This document shows positions 10,833 through 20,586 of a DNA stretch of 64,000 bases, piece after piece (position 1 is the first letter of the stretch; each line of letters starts with the position of its first letter). The notes under the pieces are model-generated. The model was not told the DNA's origin, did not search any database, and saw only the letters and a list, made by a program, of their open reading frames with translations. Source of the stretch: Tenodera sinensis (lineage: Eukaryota; Arthropoda; Insecta; Mantodea; Mantidae); NCBI GenBank assembly GCA_030765045.1, contig CM060972.1, forward strand, positions 57,426,971 through 57,490,970, read 5' to 3'. Both the position numbers and the translations under genes were made by a program.

Positions 10833-11399
10833 AAATATTGCGAGAAATATTTATATGTAAAATACATATTTTCACTTTGAAAAACGAAAACAAACTCATT
10901 TTACAAGATTCAAAAAAGATGAATGTCAGAAAATATTCCCCCAGTCTTATTTACCATGAATTAAAAAAAGATGTCGCGAAATTAGAGCGATAATACAAGT
11001 CATATAGAGCGAAAAAGAATGAAAATTAGAGTTTATTTCGCAAAGTTCGAAAAAAATTAATGCGAAAAAGAGTGTCTCTAGTCATTAGTGTTTCGGGGAA
11101 GGCTGTGCGGAAAAGTCACTGTGCGGAAATGACATGACACCGAGGTATCTTCCTCCATTCCAGAGACTAATGAAGTAAAGGAAGGTAAAGAATTTGCCAG
11201 GTTGCCAGAGTTCAACAACAGATTTCTTAAAATAAGTTGTTTGGTTTGCGTAGTAAGCAAAGCGGAGAAACACATTCCTTATGAGGAATACACCGAAACC
11301 AATGTCGTTGTAACGTCTCAATCGCGATTCTTCGGCATGGCACGGCTAGTCTGAAATAATACAACTTTAAGTTTTATGGTCTAAAGGAACTTAAAGAAG
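10833..11399. other. Unassigned intronic sequence
   Basis: No recognisable exon, element or RNA. Short minus-strand frames at 11,078-11,321 show no domain. Confidence 0.4.
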
Positions 11400-11600
11400 G
11401 CATGCAGAAACTGAGTGTTTGTGGCTCACATTCCTTGAAAAAGCTAAATGCATTGCAGCTGAACTTCGCACTGCTGCAGAGTTTGAGGAACATAAAAAAA
11501 AGGAAAAGAAAAGGGTCTTTCTTTGAGGATGAGGTACAACACAGTAGAAAGATGGTGGTGGTGGTGGTGATGATGATGACGACGAAGATGAACATTGTAA
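11400..11600 (+). pseudogene. Possible degenerate coding fragment, function unknown
   Basis: One plus-strand frame reads KAKCIAAELRTAAEFEEHKK followed by a lysine-rich stretch, then stops, then KDGGGGGDDDDDEDEHC just before an AAGTAT sequence near 11,600. The charged, helix-like composition and acidic tail look like protein-coding sequence, but in-frame stops between the two parts mean it cannot be translated as it stands. It may be a decayed exon or retrocopy. The GGT/GAT triplet run at 11,552-11,580 could equally be a simple repeat. I do not recognise the family. Confidence 0.25.
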
Positions 11601-11610
11601 GTATGACATT

Positions 11611-12012
11611 TTCAATCTCACTAAATATATATTGTTGGGAGGCTGAGGACAGGGCGAGGTGTGTCTTACACGTGCCTGCCCTTGTCAGGTCTTAACCACT
11701 GTAATGAAAGATGTGAGGTTTGCACGGTGGTGGATGTAAGAGAGGTTGGGGCAGTGAAAGGAGGAGGCAAAATTTGCTCCTCGCCGGCTGAAGGTTAGTA
11801 TGCAACGGTGCGTGTGTACCACTGATGGTATATCTGTAAAATATACCCCCAAATAGTAATGGGGGTTGACTTTAAAGTTTTGAAATCCATAAAGAGACAT
11901 CGCTTCAAGGGAACGGGCATCCCGGGCCTTAGTATAGGGTACAATAAGGCTATTGCCTCATTGGCCCGATATGGCTGGTCACTGATCAATTCCCCGAAAG
12001 TTGTTGTTGTTA
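11611..12012. other. Unassigned; possibly 3' UTR of the adjacent LINE fragment
   Basis: It lies immediately downstream (minus strand) of the RNase H fragment's stop codon and could include its 3' UTR. No tail or target duplication was identified. Confidence 0.3.
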
Positions 12013-12013
12013 G

Positions 12014-12550
12014 CTAATGCTGGATTTCTGACAATGAAGTCATTAATCCTCTTGCTCTCCAATATTTTTCACTGATGGATGGGGCACTAGAAGTGGCCGG
12101 GCATATTTGAAGGTGGTCTCGACCCATTTCCTCTTGCAGATCACATAGAGGACAGAGTGGTGAAGAATATATCCCAATTCTGTTTAAATGTTTTGCCAGA
12201 TAATCATGTCCTGTAATCAACCTGAAGGCTGCAACTGCTGTTTTTCGAGGATACTCAGGAATTACTGTTTGAATGTTTGGTAGTTCCCATCTTTTATTTT
12301 TTGATTTTTCATAGTAATATTTTTCAATAATTTTTTTGAATTCAGAGTTGACTAATCTTTTAGCTGCATAAAATGGTAGATTAACTATAGATTTCTGCAC
12401 ATTGCAGGTAGCCTTTTTTGCAAGAAAATCAGCTTTCTCATTACCACTCAGTCCACAGTGAGCTGGTATCCATTGGAAGACTAGGTGTTTTTGAAGTGCT
12501 GTTAGATGGCTAAGCATCTTCCAACATTCTATAATTGTAAGTTCCTTCAA
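12014..12550 (-). pseudogene. RNase H / C-terminal domain of a non-LTR retrotransposon
   Basis: The last about 178 codons of a retrotransposon ORF2 remain open. VFQWIPAHCGLSGNEKADFL is the RNase HI motif around the conserved His and the last catalytic Asp. It is followed by KTAVAAFRLITGHDYLAKHL and a Cys-Cys-His-Cys knuckle (CPLCDLQEEMGRDHLQICPA). The arrangement RNase H plus terminal zinc knuckle is typical of insect non-LTR elements that retain RNase H, unlike the Jockey copies further right. Reverse transcriptase and endonuclease are missing, so the insertion is 5'-truncated at about 12,550. It lies within serpin intron 1 on the same strand as the serpin. Confidence 0.8.
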
Positions 12551-12850
12551 TACTAGGTAGCTGACGGTATTCGTTCATTCTATCCTCCTCCTGAGATAAA
12601 AGAATGTGCGGAAACGGTCGTGCTGGAAAAACATTTGCCCGTATCACAGAGGCTGTCCATGACTTATCAGTAATTGGCAAGTCTGGCTTTTCTTGCCTTT
12701 GAAAAACAGCAAACGCAAGCTTTGGAGCTTGAAGATGTTCTAAAGACATTTAGAAGTAAAAGAAACCTCAGACTGCAATTGTTCTACATCAACTTTGAAT
12801 TGGAGAACTAATATGGCCACGATTGGATTCAAGCGATCTTCGTTACAAGC
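12551..12850. other. Unassigned sequence between two LINE fragments
   Basis: A minus-strand frame of about 80 codons crosses here but has no RT or endonuclease motif. I see no reliable feature. Confidence 0.35.
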
Positions 12851-12859
12851 TACGTATTT

Positions 12860-13352
12860 TAAAGCTTTGAATTTGATTTGGTTTAAGGGCGCTCAACTTC
12901 TAGGTCATCAGCGCCCTTAAAAGATTCATGGCAATAGCCAGATATAAATTTCACTCAAAAAATAAAAATACTAGCAACAAGAAAAGTTTACAAAGGTAAA
13001 AAGCAGTGGCAATAGCCAGATATGAAACAAGGTGATAAATATGTCCAAAAGCAGAAACAGATAATTAAAAAAATTTAAATCCTCAAATTGATATTGCACT
13101 CCGCTAAAAAATTAAAAACTCTATCAACCGCTGTTTTGTCGTCCGCTAGGACCTCTGCAAGTCTGGCAGGCAGCTGCAGAGAATCCCGAAGGTGCGCTAG
13201 AGAGCAACAGTCTAGCAGCACGTGGCGAACCGACAACAGGTTGTCACACAGCGGACATAGAGGCGCAGGGTCCCTTTTAAATAGGTAACCATGCGAAAAA
13301 TTGCAGTGCCCTATTCTTAATCGAGCCAAACTAACCTCCTCACGACGAGATG
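12860..13352 (-). pseudogene. 3' end of a second non-LTR retrotransposon
   Basis: The terminal codons read RREEVSLARLRIGHCNFSHG, then LCPLCDNLLSVRHVLLDC, a CCHC knuckle characteristic of the end of RNase H-bearing non-LTR ORF2 proteins, and stop at 13,075. The 3' UTR at 12,875-12,925 contains an inverted repeat, AAGGGCGCT and AGCGCCCTT, that can form a hairpin. The element is truncated at about 13,352, where unrelated-looking plus-strand sequence begins. Confidence 0.75.
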
Positions 13353-13875
13353 TGTGTTAAAGCAATTGATTAGTTAATTTGCCTCGGTGATTGTTGGTTT
13401 CTTTATTAAAAAGTGCGCGTGGACTTGCCAAGTCCTCATAAATGTAAAGCATTACTTCAGTGTATTTGCGTGGCTGTGAATTGAATTGTGCGACTGCCAT
13501 GGAAGCTTGTCTTCAGGCATAGACGCTCATGTTATAATAGCAGCGAATGTGTGGGTCTAAATGGTAACTGCCCCTCATTGGAGCAAGATGATCTACCAAC
13601 ACAAAATGTAGGCAATGCACTTTTTGTAAATTCTACAAATTCCAGCATGAACAAATCTTTTAGTAATGCTAGCAACAAAACTGGGAAGCGTTCGGCAGTT
13701 GACGATCAAACTTCAAAAAAGAAGATTGTCAAGCATTCTAAATTATCGATATCCCCCAGGTTAGCTAACCTTCGAGTGCGGAAAACGCAAACAAAATTCC
13801 CTCAGTAACGAAGAGATTTCAGAGGTATTACAAGAACTTAACTATCCTGTTCGTAGAGTAACAAGGTGACTAGGC
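13353..13875 (+). pseudogene. ORF1 (gag-like) 5' fragment of a non-LTR element
   Basis: A frame at 13,488-13,808 is rich in Ser, Asn and Lys. A few bases on, after a frame change, comes NEEISEVLQELNYPVRRVTR, which matches the RNA-binding part of non-LTR gag proteins (pattern xxEEIxExLxxLxYPVxxVxRL). The zinc knuckles are absent. It abuts the truncated 3' fragment on the opposite strand, an arrangement that twin priming can produce. The family assignment rests on that short motif only. Confidence 0.45.
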
Positions 13876-14614
13876 AAAAGCAAACAGTCCATTCCGCTAT
13901 GTGCAGTTGAACTTAAAGACGGCGATGAAGAAAAATCCACCATTGAGTTGTAAACTATTTTTTGCCAACTGGTCCTTTAAGAGTGCACTTTTTAATTAAA
14001 ACATTTATTTAACGTCCTTGAAACTTACGCTTCTTACAGCGTCCAGATCCAACTTCTATAACTCTATAAGTTTTGATCACAATAATTATTGCTCTTTAAA
14101 CACTTAAATTTTCATTTTACATTCTGAATATGCCTAACTAATTTTATATAGTTTTTTATGGCTGACTTTCATTAAGTCTGTGATTTTCCTTAATTCGGGA
14201 AAATCCATTTTGAACTATTCAAGTAAAACTGGTAAATTTTCTTTTGTGGCACGGGTCACATCCACATATGTGTTCTGTAGCATCTGGGCTTCCACAAGTA
14301 CATAATCATCACTTTTGTCAAGTTTCTTTAAACAAAATGGAGTGTTAGCAACCTTTAATCTATTCTGTTAATGTTTTGCTTTTTAAAGCATGAAGTTCTT
14401 TCATTACTGTGATATATTCATCAAATATATCATTTGATGAATTGATGTATTCTGAATTCCAATACTGTAGGATTGTATTTCTAACCACAGAGTATTTGCC
14501 ATTCCTGGAAGTGTTAAAGCTCATTGTTGTATAGAAGTAATAGACTATATGATAATATGAAAAATAAAGCTTATTTATGTATGTTTACATAACTCTAAAA
14601 AATTAAAGAGATAT
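13876..14614. other. Unassigned intronic sequence
   Basis: AT-rich, with no exon, RNA or repeat recognised. Confidence 0.4.
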
Positions 14615-14694
14615 ACAAATACTAACATTGATTTTCAACCAACTTTTCGTTTATGATTTGCGCTGTTCACACACACGCGCGCGCACGCACGCAC

Positions 14695-14727
<33 letters not shown>

Positions 14728-14860
14728 ACTTTTTCTAAAAACGCTTTTTTTTTCAGGGGACAAAATACATTTCCGGTGAAATATCGACGTCCAGTTTTGG
14801 GGTCGAATACAATAGGTGCTTCCCCTACTTACTATACGTGGTAGAGAAAGTAAAAATAAC
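14615..14860 (+). repeat. AC-microsatellite-bearing repeat, 3' half
   Basis: It contains CAACTTTTCGTTTATGATTT, GCGCTGTTCACAC, an interrupted AC/GC/AT dinucleotide run (14,670-14,729), then TTTTTTTTTCAGGGG, ATTTCCGGTGAAATATCGAC and GTAGAGAAAGTAAAA. The 5' half present in the copy at 10,325 is missing. Confidence 0.7.
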
Positions 14861-15135
14861 CAAAGAAAAAGATATCTTAAGAATGAGAATGACTACTGCA
14901 GTAGAACTCCATACTAGGTTAGATTTCGCAAAGGCAATTTCATTTAAGTTTTTACCAGCGTAAAGGTTAAGGACATAGCCTTCACTACGTTTGATGAATG
15001 TTCGAACACAAGGTAATAAGCTTTACAAACAATACCTTTAACAACACATAGGTGTATTTATTAGTAATAAACCTGCTGACACAGTTACAGGCAGTTCTAT
15101 GTCTGCCAGTGACTAAGTGCCCCGTGCAACAAATC

Positions 15136-15380
15136 TTAGGCTACTTAAGTCGGTCTGGGTGGCTCAGTTGGTTAGACGCTGGCCTACTGATCCCAAGGTC
15201 GCGGGTTCAAACCCGGCCCAGGTCGATGGTTTTTAAGTGTGCTTAAAAACGACAGCTCCATGTCAGTAGATTTACTGGCTTGTAAAAGAACTCCTGAGGG
15301 ACAAAATTCCGGCACACCGGCGACGCTGATGTGATCCTGCCAATTGACAGCGACGTTAAACAAAAAAATATTAGGCTACT
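15136..15380 (+). mobile_element. tRNA-derived SINE (family B), intact-looking, with TSD
   Basis: A tRNA-like head starts near 15,150 with TGGCTCAGTTGGTTAGACGC (A box) and GCGGGTTCAAACCCGG (B box). A body of about 140 bp follows, ending ACGTTAAACAAAAAAATA. The 10-bp sequence TTAGGCTACT flanks it at 15,136-15,145 and 15,371-15,380, which is a clear target-site duplication. I reject a functional tRNA gene because the fused body, A-rich end and duplication are all present. Confidence 0.85.
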
Positions 15381-15439
15381 AAAGACCGAGTATTTGACAT
15401 AATATGTAAGTGAATGTGTTTGTCCCTTGTGGGCTGCTA

Positions 15440-15644
15440 TAGCATAAAATATATTATATCATATGGCATTTTGATCAAAAAGTTAGTCATTTTTGTGAAA
15501 ATCAAAATTTTCCAAAAATGTTCCATATATAGGGTGGTTTAGAGTGGAGGAATTTTCTTTAAAATCTTCATATCACATCCTAAAACGTAAATACTAACTT
15601 TTGGTTTTCAATAGACTTTTCGTTTTTCAGTTATGCTGTTCACA

Positions 15645-15683
<39 letters not shown>

Positions 15684-15835
15684 AGAGACACACACACACA
15701 AAAGGACCTTTAAGAAAATAGGATCTAAGGGTTTCAAAACACGTATTTCTGGTGAAATCTCGACTTTGAATTTTTGTGTCGAATACAATACTTCCCCTAC
15801 TTACTATACGTAGTAGAGAAAGTGAAAGTAAATCA
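15440..15835 (+). repeat. AC-microsatellite-bearing repeat, near-complete copy
   Basis: It has the TGGCATTTTGATCAAAA, TTTAGAGTGGAGGAATTTTC and CTTTTCGTTTTTCAG blocks, then (AC)n at 15,642-15,700, then the tail TTTCTGGTGAAATCTCGAC, ATACTTCCCCTACTTACT and GTAGAGAAAGTGAAAG. It is in the same orientation as the two copies to its left. Confidence 0.75.
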
Positions 15836-17022
15836 AAGAATACGTATGCACGTTTAAGATTCTTGATACTCTCGCAGTGTGGAGTTTCTACGTCAACAAA
15901 TGAATGACGTCGAGCGCAGCAGTCCGGAACTGGGAGGTAAGACGCAGCCATTCATTGCCTTGAAATGACAAATGAATAATGGACCGGAAAAGATATCTGT
16001 GTTGCTTTCATACTATGAAGGGGCCCATGGAAATTTGACTTTTCTACATTTTTACAGCTATGAAATCAACACTTTGCACACTAACGGTGTTTATGTTATA
16101 AACTATCACACAATGTTCCAGACAATCTGCTTTATAGCTTAGAGGAAATTAATTATTCACAGCGAACATACCTTAATATTCAAAATACTGTATGAGAAAC
16201 TAAAATATCACAGAAGTGTTATTATTTTATAAACTCTAATTGCCCAACAAACACCATCAATCTCTAGCAGGAAGAAAAAATAATTGCTTTGATGCACAAA
16301 GAAAATAGTTTTAAAACTTATTTTGGGTATTTAATTTTTTCAAAGCAAAAACAATTTTCATATTTTGAAAAGAAAGACTGAAGTTGAAGTCACATAGATG
16401 GAGCACAAGGTGGAAAAATTCTATGAGCATAGCACAAAATTTAATGCGAGTGTATTAAAACTATAAAGTCGAGAAAAATCAATTTTTGTACACGTATCGT
16501 TATCATGAGTTAGGTCACCTTTTTGGCCTAAAACTACCTGCTGCGTATGTCACACCTTCCATGTTTTATCTAGTAGTCTCACTTCCACAGAATTGGGTTC
16601 TATTTGAGTCCTTTTTGACCCATATTTCGTTCAAACACTGCCTAAATTTAAGCAGAAAACGGGCGCATAAATATAGGCGTTTAAAGTCTTTAAAAATGGC
16701 GGAATCTAAAAAAACTGCCGTTCCAACCGATGACTGAAGGTTTTGATAACATTATATGCATAAACCTAAAAAATGTGATAATTTTTCGTTCATTTCTCAG
16801 CCCCAGGGTCCTTAAAGAAGCGAGCATGGGAATGCTTAGAACTAACATTGTATGTGTTTGCAAGTTTATAGCAATGTTTACGTTCTTCTGTAAGCAAAGA
16901 GGCCTAACACGACAAGAAAGTGGAATTATTTAACAGATGTGGAGAGTATGATGTGAAGAACATAAAATCTGTGAACGAACACTCAGTATAAACTAGAAGA
17001 TTATATAAGCACTTGTACTTAC
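15836..17022. other. Unassigned sequence at the 5' end of serpin intron 1
   Basis: About 1.2 kb. A short plus-strand frame at 16,486-16,737 has no recognised domain. No repeat or RNA gene was identified. Confidence 0.4.
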
Positions 17023-17035
17023 CTAGGAGATGCAT
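17023..17035 (-). CDS. Serpin exon 1 coding part (13 bases)
   Basis: On the minus strand ATGCATCTCCTAG is followed directly by a GTAAGT donor (17,022-17,017). Joined to exon 2 it gives an uninterrupted signal peptide in the correct phase (split in codon 5). No other nearby ATG does this as cleanly, which is why I chose it. Bases above 17,035 are 5' UTR or an upstream intron; candidate acceptors exist near 17,063 and 17,093. The intron to exon 2 is about 10.5 kb. Evidence is splice geometry plus the sensible joined product; no transcript was available. Confidence 0.72.
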
Positions 17036-17760
17036 GTTACACTCGAATACTCCAGCGACGACTGGAGCAACAAGGCCTTGACTTTTCAAACAGCTAAACG
17101 GAAAGCGTGATTCTTCAATTATACCTACTACTCTTCTCTGGGTATTGTACCTGTCTGCCTGGTCATGTCGCAATAATGCCAACAAACCGACTCCTGAGGC
17201 ACTCACTTGGATTCCTTGGACTTCCCCAGGGATTACTTGATGATGCTTGTGGCCTCCCCAACTCTTGCACCTGGATCCACAAAATTCTCGGAACCTTATC
17301 TGATTAGAAATACCACTCGCTTTCAACGTTCATTCTTACGGTTTATCAAGTCAGTTAAGTTACCATCACAGTCGTTTTATTTATTTTAATGTACACTAAA
17401 ACTTTACTTCCCCAGATAACCTATCTCATTTTTAGCTCTTTAGAGACGGTTCTAACCTTGCATCATTTTAACAAAAGATTGACTTTTTTTCAATAGTTTT
17501 CACTACTTAAATTGTGCCGCGTGTCAAAATATCCACGCGTGACGTTTCTATCACTTTATTGTCTTCTAAAATTTTATCACAAGCACAGTTTTCTTCTCGC
17601 CGTTCACAGTCTGTACATAGTATTTTGTGTTTTCATAACTTATAACTATTACTTCTCGTAACCTTGACTCAGTCCTTTCAGTGTCCGTTTCTGTCTCTCA
17701 CACACCACGACGACATGATCACTCGACGCTCTAAGCACTGACACACTCGTGTCTGCAACT
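17036..17760 (-). other. Probable serpin 5' UTR region
   Basis: This lies between the candidate transcription start (about 17,760) and the coding start. It contains several upstream ATGs, so it is probably spliced in the mature mRNA. A possible donor (AAG/GTTACG near 17,663) and acceptors ending near 17,063 or 17,093 would remove most of it. Minus-strand frames across it show no conserved domain. Confidence 0.4.
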
Positions 17761-17786
17761 GTCAACTTACTGCTGTTCCTGGCCTC

Positions 17787-17809
17787 CTTATATAGTGGGG
17801 ATGACGTCA
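17787..17809 (-). promoter_or_regulatory. Candidate serpin promoter: TATA box and CRE-like site
   Basis: On the minus strand TATATAAG lies at 17,794-17,787. The palindrome TGACGTCA lies just upstream at 17,802-17,809, and ACAGTT, similar to the arthropod initiator, puts a start near 17,760, about 34 bp downstream. The order and spacing suit a core promoter for the serpin. A GGGGCTTTCT sequence further upstream (about 17,880) is only loosely kappaB-like and is not claimed as a site. Confidence 0.42.
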
Positions 17810-18137
17810 CAAAAACCTTTCTTGAACTCCATAAACGTGCCGCCGGTGACACGGCTGGATTTGTCTCGAAGGATCCAGAGAAAGCCCCTTTTGTGCAGCC
17901 GCTTGTATTGTTGTTAGTCAAGTACACACAAACAGTTGCGTGAGCTAGGCTGACCTTGAACGCCTTTGCCCGCTTGCCCGCCCGGTATGTGGCGCGAAGT
18001 AGCTCGGTCCGACAGTCCATTATTTTGCGCCGAGTCCGGCGTCACATTGCAAAGATTTCATCAGAAACTGTGAAATTCAATAAAAAAAATCTAAAATTAA
18101 AAAATCTAACATTACGATTAGTGCAGTTCGACCAAGC

Positions 18138-18162
18138 AAAAAAAAAAAAAAAAAAAAAAAAA
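18138..18162 (+). repeat. Poly(A) tract beside the minisatellite
   Basis: About 24 consecutive A on the plus strand, directly before the 33-bp tandem repeat. It may be the tail of an old retroposed element, but nothing upstream was recognised as its body. Confidence 0.8.
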
Positions 18163-18165
18163 TGA

Positions 18166-18640
18166 TATAGTGATAATCTGCACCAAACAAAACAACGACC
18201 AGATGATACTTCGCACCAAACAAAACAACGACCGGGTGATAATTTGCACCAAACAAAACAACGACCGGGTGATAATTTGCACCAAACAAAACAACGATCG
18301 GGTGATACTTCGCACCAAACAAAACAACGACCAGATGATACTTCGCACCAAACAAAACAACGACCGGGTGATAATTTGCACCAAACAAAACAACGATCGG
18401 GTGATAATTTGCACCAAACAAAACAACGATCGGGTGATACTTCGCACCAAACAAAACAACGACCGGGTGATAATTTGCACCAAACAAAACACGGCTGGGT
18501 GATAATTTGCACCAAACAAGACAACGACCACATGATAATTTGGCAAAAAACAAAAGAACGATCAGGTGATAATTTGCACTATACAAAACAACGACCAGAT
18601 GATAATTTGCACAAAACAAAAGACTAACCAGATGATAATT
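18166..18640. repeat. 33-bp minisatellite, about 14 units
   Basis: The unit contains CACCAAACAAAACAACG, a variable CCGGG/TCGGG/CCAGA segment, and GTGATAATTTG or GTGATACTTCG. The units alternate between two variants in an irregular order and decay at both ends. Because 33 is a multiple of three, several frames stay open across the array; these are artefacts. It lies about 350 bp upstream of the candidate serpin promoter. Confidence 0.92.
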
Positions 18641-19249
18641 CGTATACGATAATTTAACGGCTCTCTCTGTGGAATAACAAAACTTCATGAATGATTACTT
18701 AAGAGACTCACATAGCCATTTTTAAAATGTTATAGCTACGTTATTTTTAATTATTTTTATAGCTTGATATGCATCACATCGAAAAATACCAAAATACAAA
18801 GAACGTATTCTTTTCTAGCATAGATTAATTTAAATTTTAAAAAATCCAATGTGTTTCTTTTTAATGGAACTGCAGTATGGAAATATGGCTCCCCATTCGA
18901 CCCTTAATACAAGGCCCTCAGGCAGTGTTATTAAAGAAATTGCATACGTAGCCCTCAACAACTTTTCTTTGTCATGCATATTTGTTTGTTAAAATCACCT
19001 CCATCAATGGCCTATTTGGTTTTCTGGAGTTCCACGGTGCATTTCAGGTAACTCCTTTCGTTAGTAGCTTTGGGCTTCTGTAGATGACGTATTGTATTGT
19101 CTATTCTTCTAGTAGACAGGGTCATTTATTACTCATATCTTGTATAGGCATGCCTTGGTTTTCCCATGCCCACTAACAACTGCTGTTAATGCTACCGTGA
19201 CTAGCATGTTTTGTTTCATCCTTTGAATAACGGATGGAATAAATGTTCT
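18641..19249. other. Unassigned sequence
   Basis: No gene, repeat or RNA recognised. Confidence 0.4.
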
Positions 19250-19254
19250 GCGAG

Positions 19255-20050
19255 ACCTATACATTATTTGTTTACTTCACAAAAGCATTCGATAAAGTTG
19301 TAGGTAAAGGCTATGGGATATAATGACCGAAAATGGATATCCTCAACATGTAATTTTAATGATAAAGAAAATGTATCAAGGTACAGAAACTGTTTTAAGA
19401 CAGAAACTGTCAATCTAGGTGTAAGACAAGCCTCCCCAATGTCGTCAATTGTTTTTAATATTTATATTGACACAGCAGTTGCCAAGTGGCAAGCGCAAAT
19501 ACAGTCCTGTTTGCAGATGATCAGGTCATTCTGGCAGACACTGAAGACTGACTACAAGTAGCTTTGTACCAACTCGACAAAATAATGCCAAAGTACAGTC
19601 TGATTATTTCAGCAGAGAAAACGAAAGTGATGGCTTTCATTCATAAATACCCAATGTGGTCAAGACTGCTCCTCAAAAACGAAGTGCTAGAACAAGTTAA
19701 GTATTTTAGCTACTTGGGATGTGATATTTCTAATGAATATGATAGAGATTTAAAAACCAAAGGTGTATAAATTTCAAAACATGTGGCACTATAAAATTAA
19801 CATTGAAAAACAAAACAAGAAGAGATACCATATTGTAGTCTCAAAGATCGTATTAAGAGTGAAACAATAAGAGAGAAAGTAAAAATATTTAGTTCAAATG
19901 ACAAAATCAGGGAGTACAAAGTGAAACGGCAAGAACATATCTCTCGAATGCCAGAAGAAAGACTTACCAAGCAGGCCTTGCACTACAAGCCAGTTGGCAG
20001 GAGAGAAGTTCGAAGACCAAGGAAACGCTGGGAAGACCTGAGCCGAAGCA
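19255..20050 (+). pseudogene. Decayed RTE-like reverse transcriptase
   Basis: Broken frames give, in order, LFVYFTKAFDKV (RT motif A), GVRQASPMSSIVFNIYID (motif B region, usually GVRQGCPLSP), LFADDQVILADTED (motif C, FADD), a thumb region with VLEQVKYFSYLGCDIS, and the C-terminal HISRMPEERLTKQALHYKP with RPRKRW. This order is typical of RTE-type endonuclease-reverse transcriptases. The first catalytic Asp of motif A is replaced by Tyr, and there are stops and frameshifts, so it is inactive. The endonuclease domain is not visible. Confidence 0.75.
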
Positions 20051-20311
20051 GGTGTATCTGGCCTATCTTGAAGATTGATGATAAATGCTCTGCATGTAAC
20101 GCCTTTGGTTGTCTGGTCCACTCAAATTGCCATCGAAGAAGTCCTTTCTCCTTAACTTTGCTCACAATTGAAGTTTTATGTGGTTTATCATATTTTCTAA
20201 TGCCGTAGATTTAACCTTCTATATCGAACATAAGTAACAAAATTATAGAAGCAAGTAAGCAGTTTTAAATATGGTGCTGGATTTCCTATGAACAAGAAAA
20301 AAATGCTGAGC

Positions 20312-20586
20312 AAATGCTGTATACCACGGGGTGCACTCAGCCTCGTTAGGTCCCGGGGGGACCAATTGAGGAGCTACTTGATGGAGAAGTAGCGGCCCCC
20401 TGTCTAGAAAACCGTATAACTGGCCGGGAGGGCCCGGGGCGCTGGCCACGTCCCACCCTCCAGTACTGCACCTCACCAATGACGCCTGTAGTGGGCAGAG
20501 GTGGGGGATGCAGCGGCTGAGCGGTAGGCCTTGGCCCATCGTGGTCTGTCGCGCCGGGGTTTAGTTCTTTTTTAAATGCTGTATAC
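20312..20586 (+). mobile_element. 249-bp RTE-tailed non-autonomous insertion with 13-bp TSD
   Basis: A GC-rich block (20,325-20,573) stands out in AT-rich surroundings and ends GGGGTTTAGTTCTTTTTT. That terminus resembles the 3' ends of insect RTE elements, which commonly end in GAGTTTAGTTT-like sequence. The perfect 13-bp repeat AAATGCTGTATAC at 20,312-20,324 and 20,574-20,586 marks the target duplication. It has no coding capacity, so it is either a 5'-truncated RTE copy or an RTE-dependent SINE. Confidence 0.75.

Noticed and set aside
12510..12749. Minus-strand frame as the upstream part of the RNase H-bearing ORF
   Set aside because: It contains no RT or RNase H motif and is in a different frame. 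The LINE homology stops near 12,550.
15150..15225. A tRNA gene with good A and B boxes
   Set aside because: The tRNA-like part is fused to a SINE body with an A-rich end and flanked by a 10-bp target duplication.
17036..17326. Minus-strand frame of about 140 codons upstream of the serpin start as an N-terminal extension
   Set aside because: It runs into the intron after the exon 1 donor, has no signal peptide or conserved domain, and using the ATG at 17,035 gives a normal secreted serpin N-terminus.
18042..18688. Open frames across the 33-bp minisatellite on both strands
   Set aside because: Same artefact: the unit is a multiple of three and lacks stops. There is no domain and no start context.
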